Origin: an uncultured Actinomycetes bacterium
Lineage (GTDB): Bacteria; Actinomycetota; Actinomycetes; Mycobacteriales; Nakamurellaceae
Length of the DNA: 64,000 nucleotides
Assembly (NCBI GenBank): GCA_937926105.1
Contig: CALANS010000210.1
Location: forward strand, 186,001-250,000
Reading direction: 5' to 3'
The notes under the pieces are model-generated. The model was given only the letters and a program-made list of their open reading frames with translations. It was not told the origin of the DNA and searched no databases. Shown piece after piece: positions 51,424 to 59,738 of the stretch. A program made the translations under genes and the position numbers. Each line of letters starts with the position of its first letter. Within the stretch, counting starts at the first letter, position 1.

Positions 51424-52158
51424 TCAGACGGCCGAGGTCCCCACCAGGTGCGTCATCAGGTCGGCGCTGATCTGGTCCAGCTCCCGGTTGACGGACCGCA
51501 GCACCCGCCTGCGCCGTGGTCGCGGCATCGACCCGGACGCCTGCACCGCCGCGGTCAGATCGGTCAGGCGCTGCTGGGAGACTTCGGCGAACCGGGTCAC
51601 CTGCAGCTCGTTGCCCTTGCGCGACGCCAGATCCTGCACCGACCGAACCAGGCCGCTGATCCGGGCGCCGGTGCTGCCGGTCGGTCCGCGGAATTGGGCG
51701 ACCTCTTCTGCGGTGACGCCCAGCCGGTGGGCGCGCCGCTGGTCCAGGAAGCCCCGGGCGCTCACGGCCGCCTTGATCGCATACGGCGCGAGCGCGGGAG
51801 CCAGTACCTTGCCCACCGACAGTGCCCGCTTGGCGGTCTTGGGGTCGGTGAGCCGATCCACCAGCCGGGCCGGACGGGTCGCGGCCTTGGCGGCCTCCGC
51901 GGTGGCCGCCTTGGCCGCAGCCTCGGAGGCCTTCGTCCCGGCCTTGGCCGCTTTCGCGTCGGCCTTGGCCTCGGCGCGCCGCAGCTTGCTCGCCGACTTG
52001 GCGGTCTTGTGGTCTAGCGCCACGGCTCGCCGCTCGGCCCTCGCGTGTGCCTTCGCCGCCTTGTCGGCGGCCTTCCCGGTGGCGGTTGCCGCGGGGCCGT
52101 TCGTGAGCGTGGCGGCGGCCGCGTCGGCGGCTCCGTCCTGCGGGCTGTGGTCGTCCAT
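51424..52158 (-). CDS. Lys/Ala-rich conserved actinobacterial protein (DUF6474-like)
   Basis: 244-residue cytosolic protein without a recognised enzyme motif. Residues about 25-95 are almost entirely Ala, Lys, Glu, Arg and Thr (ADAKAAKAGTKASEAAAKAA), likely one long charged helix or coiled coil. The C-terminal part is ordered (LAPYAIKAAVSARGFLDQRR, RISGLVRSVQDL, RRVLRSVNRELDQI) and resembles a conserved actinobacterial family of unknown function. Strong AGGAGG lies 12 nt before ATG 52158. It may be nucleoid- or envelope-associated; nothing nearby settles this. Confidence 0.65.
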   Translation of the reverse strand: MDDHSPQDGAADAAAATLTNGPAATATGKAADKAAKAHARAERRAVALDHKTAKSASKLRRAEAKADAKAAKAGTKASEAAAKAATAEAAKAATRPARLVDRLTDPKTAKRALSVGKVLAPALAPYAIKAAVSARGFLDQRRAHRLGVTAEEVAQFRGPTGSTGARISGLVRSVQDLASRKGNELQVTRFAEVSQQRLTDLTAAVQASGSMPRPRRRRVLRSVNRELDQISADLMTHLVGTSAV

Positions 52159-52308
52159 CGGCTGTCTGTCCCTCCTGGCCACCGGCAGGTGCCGGCACCG
52201 GTGTGCGCCCCCTGAGCCTAAGGCGGGCTCCCGGCCGACGCAGCCACCCGGTCCGCTCGAACGCCCCGGCGCACCGGGCCCGTCCGATCCCGGTCCTAGT
52301 CTGGTTCG

Positions 52309-54057
52309 GTGATCGAGCACCGTGAGCGAGTCCCCGATCCAGGCGAGGTGCTGCGGCTGGGCGCGGCCGACGCGGGGCGCTGCCGACGCCGCATCCACCT
52401 GGAGCACGACCCGGCGGCCGACCGTTCGCTCCGCCGACCCCCCGAACCGGGCCTGCAGCTCCGGCTGGCCGACCTGGCGGCACATCGGGAAGTGGTGCAC
52501 GACAGGCTGGCCTCGACCATCGAGCTGGTCGAGGACTGGGATCCGGCCGGTGCCGACCGCCCGGCCGCCGTGTGGGCGCCGCGCCTGGCGTCGGCGACCC
52601 GGATCGCCACCCCCGACCTGCTGCTGCGCGCCCCCGACGGCGGCTATCTGCCCGTGCTGGTGCGCGGGCATCGCACGCTGGACCCGGGGACCGGGGCACC
52701 GTGCTCGGACCTCGACCTGGCCCTGCCCGGCCTGTTGGCGCCGGTGCCGTCCGCGGCCCGCAAGGCGCGTTCGCACCACGCCGACGCGCTCGCCCTGGCC
52801 CACGTATACCGGACCCTGGGCGAACTCGGCCTGGCCTCCGGCGACGCGCGCGGCGGCATCATCGGCAAGGGCGGCCCCGCTGCCGACGCCGACTGGGACG
52901 ACGGGGCGCTCATCCTCTGGCATCGGCTGGGCCCCGGCGGCGCCGTCACCGGCGAAAATGCCACCACCGACCAGCCCGCGACCCCGGCGCTGGCCGAGTA
53001 CGACGCCCGATTTGCCGACCGGCTCGCCGTCGCCCGTGCCGCCGCGACCGGGCAGCCGGCCCTGGCCCAGCCGTCCCGGGTCGCCGAGTGCCGGCGCTGC
53101 CCCTGGTGGCCGGTATGCGAGCCGGAACTGCAGGCCTCGCGGGACGTGTCGTTGCTGGTCGCGGGTTCGGACGTGGATGTGCTGCACGACGCGGGCGTCG
53201 TCACCTACGACGATCTGGCCGCGCTGGATCCGCGGATCGCCGCCGCGCTGCCGCTGACCGGGATCCCGGCGGCCGATGCCCGGGCCCGAGCACTGGCGCT
53301 GATCGCCGGGGCACCCCTGGTGCGGCGCACCGCGCGGGTGGACCCGCGTCGTGCCGATGTCGAGCTCGACGTGGACATGGAGTCCTACCTGGACGACGGG
53401 GCCTACCTGTGGGGGACCTACCTGACCACCGCCGGGGACACCGCGCCACCGCCCGGATTCGCGCCGGGCTACCGGCCGTTCGTCACCTGGCTACCGCTGA
53501 ATTCGCCCACCGCAGCGGAGAACTTCGTCGCCTTTTGGCGGTACCTGACGCAGCTGCGACAGGCATGCTCCGCCGCGGGCCGCACGTTCGCCGCGTACTG
53601 CTACTCCCGCAAGGCCGAGGAGCGCTGGCTGTACGGCACGCCGCAGCGGTTCCCGCACGTCGCGGGCATGCCGACCCGGTCCGAGGTCGACCGGTTCTGC
53701 TCCTCCGGCCAGTGGGTCGACCTGTACGCGGAGATCAAGCGCTGCTTCGTGGTGCCGGGGTCACTGCGGCTGAAGAAGGTCGCCGAGGTGGCCGGCTTCG
53801 GCTGGCGGGATCCGGAGCCGAGCGGGGAGAACTCGATGGCGTGGTATCGCATCGCCACGAGCGGCGACGGGTCTGACGCACGGGCACACCGATCGCGCAT
53901 CCTGCGGTACAACGAGGACGATGTGCGGGCCACCCTGGCGCTGCGCCACTGGATGACCGATCGCTCGCACGAGATGCCCACGGTGGCGGACCTGGACACC
54001 TACCGCGGAGGCATGCGCAGCGCGCCGTCGAACCGGATGACCTCCCCGTTGAGGTAG
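52309..54057 (+). CDS. TM0106-family RecB-like nuclease
   Basis: 582-residue putative nuclease. The N-terminal half is RecB-like with a Cys cluster CRRCPWWPVCEPEL suited to an Fe-S or zinc site. A Hhh-like segment follows (VVTYDDLAALDPRIAAAL), then a C-terminal RNase-H-like exonuclease domain starting VELDVDMESYLDDGAYLWG with the first acidic pair; NEDDVRATLALRHWM carries the last acidic motif. GTG at 52309 has no obvious ribosome site and may be leaderless. The last 58 bases overlap the convergent SDR gene, an unconserved tail. Confidence 0.82.
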   Translation: MIEHRERVPDPGEVLRLGAADAGRCRRRIHLEHDPAADRSLRRPPEPGLQLRLADLAAHREVVHDRLASTIELVEDWDPAGADRPAAVWAPRLASATRIATPDLLLRAPDGGYLPVLVRGHRTLDPGTGAPCSDLDLALPGLLAPVPSAARKARSHHADALALAHVYRTLGELGLASGDARGGIIGKGGPAADADWDDGALILWHRLGPGGAVTGENATTDQPATPALAEYDARFADRLAVARAAATGQPALAQPSRVAECRRCPWWPVCEPELQASRDVSLLVAGSDVDVLHDAGVVTYDDLAALDPRIAAALPLTGIPAADARARALALIAGAPLVRRTARVDPRRADVELDVDMESYLDDGAYLWGTYLTTAGDTAPPPGFAPGYRPFVTWLPLNSPTAAENFVAFWRYLTQLRQACSAAGRTFAAYCYSRKAEERWLYGTPQRFPHVAGMPTRSEVDRFCSSGQWVDLYAEIKRCFVVPGSLRLKKVAEVAGFGWRDPEPSGENSMAWYRIATSGDGSDARAHRSRILRYNEDDVRATLALRHWMTDRSHEMPTVADLDTYRGGMRSAPSNRMTSPLR

Positions 54058-54773
54058 TCCTGGGCAGCCAGCGACAGGACCAGGTCCGCGTACTCGTCGG
54101 GCCGCCCGAACCTGGCCGGGAATGGCACCGTCGCCTCCAGCCCGAGCCGGAATTCCTCGGTGATCGACGCCATCATCGGGGTGTCCATGATGCCCGGCGC
54201 GATCGCCATCACCCGGATGCCGTGCTGGGCCAGGTCCCGTGCCGCGGGCAGCGTCATCGCCGCGATCCCACCCTTGGACGCCGCGTAGGCGATCTGCCCG
54301 ACCTGCCCGTCGAACGCCGCGACGGAGGCGGTGTTCACGATCAGCCCGCGCTGCCCGGCCCCGGCGTCGTCCGCGACCGGCTCGGTGGCCGCCATCGCCT
54401 CCGCCGCCAGCCGCAGCACGTTGAAGGTGCCGACCAGGTTGATGCCCACCACAGTCCGAAACAGGTCCAGGTCGTGCACCCCCTTGCGCCCCAGGATCCG
54501 GGAGGCCCAGGCGACACCGGCGCAGTTCACGGCGATCCGCAGTGGCGCACCGGTTCCCGCCGCGGTCGTCACCGCGGCGGCGACGTCCTGGGGGCTGGTC
54601 ACGTCTCCGTCCACCCGGGTGATGCCGCTCGGCACGACGGCTGCCCGCTCCCATCCGGCCGCCAGGTCGAGGCCCACCACGGCCACGCCGGCGCCGGCCA
54701 GCGCGGCGGCGGTGGCGGCGCCCAGCCCGGAGGCAGCGCCGGTGACGATGGCCGAAGTTCCGCGCAGCTGCAT
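54000..54773 (-). CDS. SDR family oxidoreductase (3-hydroxyacyl-CoA dehydrogenase type 2-like)
   Basis: 257-residue NAD-dependent dehydrogenase. Cofactor motif VTGAASGLG, VGLDLAAGW for NAD preference, VNCAGVAWASRILGRKG, catalytic Ser in VNTASVAAFDGQVG, YAASKGG, and IAPGIMDTPMMASI, all close to the HSD10/FadB2-like branch that oxidises 3-hydroxyacyl-CoA. ATG at 54773 has GAGAGGG 7 nt upstream. The 3' end overlaps the nuclease gene by 58 bp on the opposite strand. Confidence 0.88.
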   Translation of the reverse strand: MQLRGTSAIVTGAASGLGAATAAALAGAGVAVVGLDLAAGWERAAVVPSGITRVDGDVTSPQDVAAAVTTAAGTGAPLRIAVNCAGVAWASRILGRKGVHDLDLFRTVVGINLVGTFNVLRLAAEAMAATEPVADDAGAGQRGLIVNTASVAAFDGQVGQIAYAASKGGIAAMTLPAARDLAQHGIRVMAIAPGIMDTPMMASITEEFRLGLEATVPFPARFGRPDEYADLVLSLAAQDYLNGEVIRFDGALRMPPR

Positions 54774-54933
54774 GGTGTGCCCTCTCGGTGAATCTCGGTG
54801 AATCAGTGCCCGTCGGTGACGAGCGCAGGCTACCCGGATCGATGAACGCGGGGCGGCCGTGGATCGTTGGTGGGGTGACGGGCCGGTCGTGAACCGGTCC
54901 TGTCTGCCAACCGCCGACGGAGGGAACCTCGCC

Positions 54934-55425
54934 ATGCTCGACGCCGTACCCGACCTGGCGCCCGATGCGCCCGCGACGATGACCCGGCGGGTCGCCATGG
55001 CCGGGGGCCTGGTCGCGATGGCCGGGGTCGCGGCCGCCTGTGCCGTGGGCGGCTCCGATCCCATTGCCACGCCCGGCGGCGCGGGTGGCTCGGGCACGCG
55101 CGGCCCGGACGGGTCGGGCGCGGCCACCGGGTCGTCGGGCGGACTGGTGGCGCTGGCCGACGTGCCGGTGGGCGGCGCGGTGGCCGTGACGATCGAGGGT
55201 GCCCCGGCCGTGGTGGCCCGGCCGGACGATCAGACGGTGACGGCGTTCTCGGCGCGCTGCACCCATATGGGCTGCACCGTCCTGGTGGCCGGGGCCACGC
55301 TGCAGTGCCCCTGCCACGGCTCGCAGTACGACGCGCTGACCGGCGCGGTGCTGCGCGGCCCGGCGACCGAGGATCTACCGGCGATCGAGGTGCATCTGGA
55401 CGGCGCCGACGTCGTCGCCGGCTGA
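54934..55425 (+). CDS. Rieske [2Fe-2S] protein, Tat/lipoprotein-type export
   Basis: 163-residue exported electron carrier. The N-terminus has a twin-arginine TMTRRVAMAGGLVAMAG followed by the lipobox-like VAAAC, so it is probably folded in the cytoplasm, exported by Tat and lipid-anchored. The Rieske domain (about 68-163) has both cluster-binding loops, CTHMGC and CPCHGS. A Gly/Ser-rich linker joins the parts. ATG at 54934 has GGAGGGAA upstream; GTG at 54859 would add 25 residues. There is no cytochrome b gene, so it is a stand-alone ferredoxin-like protein of unknown partner. Confidence 0.9.
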   Translation: MLDAVPDLAPDAPATMTRRVAMAGGLVAMAGVAAACAVGGSDPIATPGGAGGSGTRGPDGSGAATGSSGGLVALADVPVGGAVAVTIEGAPAVVARPDDQTVTAFSARCTHMGCTVLVAGATLQCPCHGSQYDALTGAVLRGPATEDLPAIEVHLDGADVVAG

Positions 55426-55437
55426 GCCATCAGGGCT

Positions 55438-55486
55438 CGATCAGGGCCCGGTAGGCGCCCAATCAGGTCCCGATCAGGGCCCGGTA
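55438..55486. repeat. 16-bp direct repeat 33 bp apart at the end of the sugar kinase gene
   Basis: CGATCAGGGCCCGGTA occurs at 55438-55453 and 55471-55486. On the kinase strand this codes YRALI twice in the same frame, once before the TGA at 55463 and once after it, as if an 11-codon piece was duplicated. Confidence 0.7.
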
Positions 55487-56962
55487 CAGCCTCTCGAACC
55501 GGTCCGCCAGCGTGGCGTAGTGCTGGGCGTGCTCATGACGCGGCGCCCGCGCCGGCCCCAGGGTCGGGGCGATGCGCGCCTGGCCCGGCGCGAGCGTGTC
55601 CAGCGCCAGCAGCGCGGTGCCGCGCAGCGTGACCCGCTTGTCCGTCACCAGGATGACCGGCACCTGTAGCGCGTCGGCCAGCACCGCGCCGAACTCCGGC
55701 AGGTCGGCCAGCACCCGGCCGCTGGCGTGGATCCGCGCCGGGCCGCCCGTCGCGGACTCCCGTGGATGGCCCGTCACCTCTGCCAGCTGCTCGGCGATCC
55801 GCCGGTAGGTGATCGCCACCCCCTCCAGCGCGGCCCGTGCCAGCGCCGCGCCGGTGGTCGCGGTGGTCACGTCGCCCCACACGGCGCGAGCCCGGGAGGC
55901 CCAGCCGGTGGAGCGCTCTCCGGTGAGGAACGGCAGCAGCACCGGGGTACCGGGATCGGGCTCCAGCGCGGCGATCTCGCCGAGCGAGCGGCCGCCCAGG
56001 GCGATGGTCTCCGACAGCCAGCTCGTCACCCGCCCGACGTCGTTGACGGCACCGCCCAGTAGGCACCGACCGGCGTCAACCCGGTAGCACCACAGCCCCG
56101 ACGGCACCGTGTCCGGAATCCCCGTCACCAGTACTCGCAGTGCCCCGCTGGTCGCCGCGGACAGCGCCACCGTCGATCCGTTCGCCGCCCCCGCGCCGAT
56201 GTTGCTGGCCAGCCCGTCGGTGATCACGCCGAACCAGCGGGCGTCGGCCAGCAGCGGCCACCGGCGGGCCACCGCATCCCGCGCGGCACCGGCCGGCCGA
56301 TAGGGCCCGTCCGGGTCGGTGATCGTCGAGAACCGGTCGGTGCCCACCCCGGCCAGCGCCAGCAACTCGGCATCCCACGCGCCCGTGCGCCGGTCCAGCA
56401 TGCCGGTCCACGCCGCGGTGGAGGTGCCGACCGCAGCCGTGCCCACCAGGCGCAGATGGATGTACTCACCGAGCGACACCCAGCGGTGCACCCGGCGCGT
56501 CACCTCCGGCGCCGTCTCGGCCAGCCAGCGCAACCGGGCGGTCAGGTAGCTGGTGTGCAGGCGGCAGCCGGTGCGTTGCTGCACGGCGGCCTCCCCGGCC
56601 GGTCCCAGCTCCGCCCGCAGCGCGTCCAGCTGCGGGGCACACCGGCCGTCGGCGTAGGTGAAACACGGTGTCAGCGATTGCTGATCGGCGTCCACCCCCA
56701 CCAGCGACGAGGCGAAGGTGTCCAGCGCGACCCCGCCGATCGGTGACGAGGCCCTCGCGCAGAGCTCGTCGATCACGGCGGACACCTCGTCGGCCACCGC
56801 ATCGGGGTCGATCACCGAGGTGCCGTCACCGGCGGTGCGGAACCGGTGTTCGCGCTTGGCCCGGTGGGCCACCGGAGCGCCGGAGGCGTCGAACAGGTTG
56901 CCGCGGGTCGCGGTGGAGCCGACGTCGACGGCCAGCACGGCCGCCGGGGATCTCCTGCTCAT
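55463..56962 (-). CDS. FGGY-family carbohydrate kinase, probable gluconokinase
   Basis: 499-residue cytosolic sugar kinase with the actin-like fold. Phosphate 1 motif is VLAVDVGSTATRGNLFD; VALDTFASSLVGVD and YADGRCAPQLD follow, TDGLASNIGAGAANGSTVAL is the second ATP-contact motif, and LLPFLTGERSTGW is the FGGY-type substrate/ATP segment. Gluconate is inferred from the gluconate:H+ symporter gene 22 bp upstream in the same operon; xylulose or another polyol cannot be excluded by sequence. ATG at 56962. Confidence 0.85.
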   Translation of the reverse strand: MSRRSPAAVLAVDVGSTATRGNLFDASGAPVAHRAKREHRFRTAGDGTSVIDPDAVADEVSAVIDELCARASSPIGGVALDTFASSLVGVDADQQSLTPCFTYADGRCAPQLDALRAELGPAGEAAVQQRTGCRLHTSYLTARLRWLAETAPEVTRRVHRWVSLGEYIHLRLVGTAAVGTSTAAWTGMLDRRTGAWDAELLALAGVGTDRFSTITDPDGPYRPAGAARDAVARRWPLLADARWFGVITDGLASNIGAGAANGSTVALSAATSGALRVLVTGIPDTVPSGLWCYRVDAGRCLLGGAVNDVGRVTSWLSETIALGGRSLGEIAALEPDPGTPVLLPFLTGERSTGWASRARAVWGDVTTATTGAALARAALEGVAITYRRIAEQLAEVTGHPRESATGGPARIHASGRVLADLPEFGAVLADALQVPVILVTDKRVTLRGTALLALDTLAPGQARIAPTLGPARAPRHEHAQHYATLADRFERLYRALIGT

Positions 56963-56984
56963 CGCTGTTTGGTTGCCAGACCAG

Positions 56985-58553
56985 CTACAACAGCACCGAC
57001 AGCAGCAGCACCACCAACAGACCGAGCACCGAGATGATGGTCTCCATCACCGACCAGGTCTTGATGGTCTGCCCCACGGTGAGCCCGAAGTACTCCTTGA
57101 CCAGCCAGAACCCGGCATCGTTGACGTGCGAGAAGAACAACGACCCGGCCCCGATGGCCAGTACCAGCAGCGCCAGATGGGCGGGCGAGAGGCCCACGGC
57201 GAGCTCGGACACGATGCCCGCGGCGGTGACGGTGGCGACCGTGGCCGAGCCCGTCGCGAGCCGGATGAGCACGGCCACGATCCAGCCCAGCACCAGCACC
57301 GACAGGTTGGCCGACACCGCGATCTTGGCAATCGCGTCGCCGGTGCCTCCATCCACCAGCACCTGCTTGAATCCGCCGCCGGCGCCGACGATCAGCAGCA
57401 CACCGACGATCGGCAGCAGGCTCTCGCCGATCTTCTTCCCCAGCGTCGGCAGGGAGAAGCCGACCCTAGTTCCGAAGGTGACCATGGCCAGCAGCACCGC
57501 GACCAGCAGCGCCACCACCGGGTCGCCGACGAACTGCAGTACGTCGTAGCCGGGTGCCGCCTGCGACATCCAGATGTCCGAGGCGGCCTTGATCAGCATC
57601 AGCACGACCGGCGACAGGATCGTGGTGAGCGTCCAGCCGAAGCTCGGCGTGCGGGTGGCGTTCGGGTCCTGTGCCCCGGCCGGCTCCACGTCGCCGGCCG
57701 ATTCGGTGCCCGATTCGGTGCCCGATTCGGTGCCTGATTCGGTGCCTGATTCGGTGCCTGATTCGGTGCCTGATTTGGTGCTGTCGGGCCCCGCGCCGCC
57801 CGCCTCGGCCGACCGCGATCCGCCGGTGACGGCGAGCGCGGCCCCGCCGGCACCGACCGGCACCATGCGCGCCGCCATCCGGGCGAACACCGGGCCGGCC
57901 ACGATCACGCACGGCACCGCCACCACCAGGCCGAGCGCCAGGGTGATGCCGACATTGGCGTGCAGCGAGCCGATGGCCGCCAGCGGGCCGGGGTGTGGCG
58001 GGATGAAGCCGTGCAGCACCGACAGTCCGGCCAGCGCCGGGATGCCCAACCGCATGGCCCGGCTGCCCGACCGGCGCACCGCCAGCATCACCACCGGAAT
58101 CAGCAGCACCAGCCCGATCTCGAAGAACATCGGGATACCGATGATGCCGGCGATCAGCGCCATCTTCCACGGCAGCGTGGCGGATTTGCCACGCAGCAGG
58201 GTAGCGACCACCCGGTCCGCGCCGCCTGAGTCGGCGAGCAGTTTGCCCAGCATCGCGCCCAGCGCGATCAGCACCCCGACGTAGCCCAGCACGCTGCCGA
58301 CGCCCGCCTCGTAGGACTTGGTGACGTCGCCGGTGGCGATGCCCGAGGCGATGCCGACGAACAGCGCCCCGATGGTCAGGGCCAGGAAGGCGTGCAGCTT
58401 CAGCCAGACGATGAGCAGCACGATGATGGCGATCCCCACGGCGGCCACGATCAGCACCTGGGTGTCGTGGCCGTTCCACGGCTTGTCGATGTCGCTGTTG
58501 GGCGCGGCAGCGACCGCATGTGCCGCCCGCACGGCGGCCGAAGCGAGTGTCAT
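56985..58553 (-). CDS. Gluconate:H+ symporter, GntP family
   Basis: 522-residue inner-membrane carrier for gluconate or a related acid. About twelve TM helices with the family motifs GALFVGIASGIATGDV, LHGFIPPHPGPLAAI, FGDP-like VGDPVVALLVA and LFFSHVNDAGFWLVKEYFG. The central loop has a GTES tetrapeptide repeated about six times, encoded by a 12-bp minisatellite, plus extra acidic residues, accounting for the length above the usual 440-450. ATG at 58553. Operon with the kinase. Confidence 0.9.
   Translation of the reverse strand: MTLASAAVRAAHAVAAAPNSDIDKPWNGHDTQVLIVAAVGIAIIVLLIVWLKLHAFLALTIGALFVGIASGIATGDVTKSYEAGVGSVLGYVGVLIALGAMLGKLLADSGGADRVVATLLRGKSATLPWKMALIAGIIGIPMFFEIGLVLLIPVVMLAVRRSGSRAMRLGIPALAGLSVLHGFIPPHPGPLAAIGSLHANVGITLALGLVVAVPCVIVAGPVFARMAARMVPVGAGGAALAVTGGSRSAEAGGAGPDSTKSGTESGTESGTESGTESGTESGTESAGDVEPAGAQDPNATRTPSFGWTLTTILSPVVLMLIKAASDIWMSQAAPGYDVLQFVGDPVVALLVAVLLAMVTFGTRVGFSLPTLGKKIGESLLPIVGVLLIVGAGGGFKQVLVDGGTGDAIAKIAVSANLSVLVLGWIVAVLIRLATGSATVATVTAAGIVSELAVGLSPAHLALLVLAIGAGSLFFSHVNDAGFWLVKEYFGLTVGQTIKTWSVMETIISVLGLLVVLLLSVLL
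57700..57783. repeat. Seven 12-bp tandem repeats inside the GntP gene
   Basis: GATTCGGTGCCC/T units at 57700, 57712, 57724, 57736, 57748, 57760 and a diverged seventh at 57772. The first three end in C, the next in T. Copy changes stay in frame and alter an acidic Ser/Thr-rich loop between TM helices. Confidence 0.9.
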
Positions 58554-58728
58554 GGCGGGACTGTAGGCCGGTAGCGGTTCGGTCGCACGCTGTGACGAAG
58601 ACGGCGCGGCGGCGGACACCGAGACGCCGGGTCGACAGAGCCGATCGAGCACGATTCGAGAAGCGCCGGCGGCGACGGCCGACCTAGCCTTTCGGTGTCA
58701 GTGTAGGGAGAGTCAAAGGAGCGATGAG

Positions 58729-59172
58729 ATGGCCGGAACAACGACCCGATCCGGAGGGTTCTCCGCCGAGGAGCGGGCGGCGATGAAACAGCGCGCCGCC
58801 GAGCTGCGTGCCGAGGGCAAGTCCGGGGCCAAGAAGGCCGACGGGCTACAGGATGTGCTGGACGCCATCGAGAAGATGTCGCCGGTCGACCGTGCGCTCG
58901 CCGAGCGCGTGCACGCCACGATCACGCAGGCGGCACCCGGCCTGTCGGCCAAGACCTGGTACGGGATGCCCGCCTACGCCGACGCGGAGGGCAAGATCGT
59001 GGTCTGCTTCAAGAACGCCGGGAAGTTCGGCACCCGCTACTCGACCCTGGAGTTCCAGTACGCGGCGCACCTGGACGACGGCGACTTCTGGCCGGTGGGA
59101 TTCGCGGTGCTGGCCTGGACTCCGGCCGTGCAGCGCAGGGTGGTCGAGTTGGTGACCGCGGCGGTGTCGTAG
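58729..59172 (+). CDS. DUF1801 domain protein (YdhG-like)
   Basis: 147-residue small cytosolic protein. An N-terminal basic segment (EERAAMKQRAAELRAEGKSG) precedes the DUF1801 fold (about 40-145) with MSPVDRALAERVHATI, TWYGMPAYADAEGKIVVCFK and YSTLEFQYA. Family members include YdhG, proposed to handle iron-related ligands, but the function is unproven. ATG at 58729 has AAAGGAG 6 nt upstream. It converges with the DinB-like gene with 6 bp between stops. Confidence 0.85.
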   Translation: MAGTTTRSGGFSAEERAAMKQRAAELRAEGKSGAKKADGLQDVLDAIEKMSPVDRALAERVHATITQAAPGLSAKTWYGMPAYADAEGKIVVCFKNAGKFGTRYSTLEFQYAAHLDDGDFWPVGFAVLAWTPAVQRRVVELVTAAVS

Positions 59173-59178
59173 CCGATC

Positions 59179-59727
59179 TCACTCGCCGGTCCGGCCGTCG
59201 ATCGCCTCGCGCAGGAGGTCGGCGTGGCCGTTGTGCCTGGCGTACTCCTCGATCATGTGCACCAGGATCCAGCGCAGGCTGTACCGCCCGGCACCGTCTC
59301 TGCTTTCGACGCGCGAGGTGGCGTCCAGCCCGTGCGGGCCGCGTAGCGCCTCGTCGATGACGGCGTCCGCACGTCGGCCGGCCTCGTCGAAGACGGCCCA
59401 TATCTGCTCGGGCGGGAAATCGTGCGCGATGTGCCACTCCCAGTCCCGGTCGGCCTCCCAGTCGACGACGTCGAACGGCGGCATCGCCTCGCCGCCGCGG
59501 AAGATCTCCTCGAACCAATACGACTCGACGAGCGCGAGGTGCAGCATCATGCCGCCCAGCGTCATGGTCGATGGGGCCAGCGGATGCGCCAGCTGGTCGC
59601 CGGTCAGGTCCGAGCACTTCCAGCGGAACGTGTCCCGATGAAAGTCCAGAAACGCCCGCAGGGTCGTCGCCTCGTCGCCGCGCAGCGGTGGATCGGCGCG
59701 GTCGTCGGGACCGAAGCGGGTCGTCAT
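59179..59727 (-). CDS. DinB-family protein (DUF664, mycothiol-transferase type)
   Basis: 182-residue four-helix-bundle protein. The three metal-binding His are in MMLHLALVES and EYARHNGHADLL; WILVHMIEEYARHNGH is the actinobacterial DUF664 signature. Such proteins are linked to mycothiol- or bacillithiol-dependent detoxification, with metal-activated thiol attack on electrophiles. ATG at 59727 begins 11 bp after the eccC stop on the same strand, so it may ride on that transcript, though a functional link to secretion is not evident. Confidence 0.87.
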   Translation of the reverse strand: MTTRFGPDDRADPPLRGDEATTLRAFLDFHRDTFRWKCSDLTGDQLAHPLAPSTMTLGGMMLHLALVESYWFEEIFRGGEAMPPFDVVDWEADRDWEWHIAHDFPPEQIWAVFDEAGRRADAVIDEALRGPHGLDATSRVESRDGAGRYSLRWILVHMIEEYARHNGHADLLREAIDGRTGE

Positions 59728-59738
59728 CGACTCGGACC

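Noticed and set aside
52572..53876. 434-codon frame inside the nuclease gene
   Set aside because: Arg/Gly/Ala-rich shadow; the nuclease frame has conserved Cys and acidic motifs.
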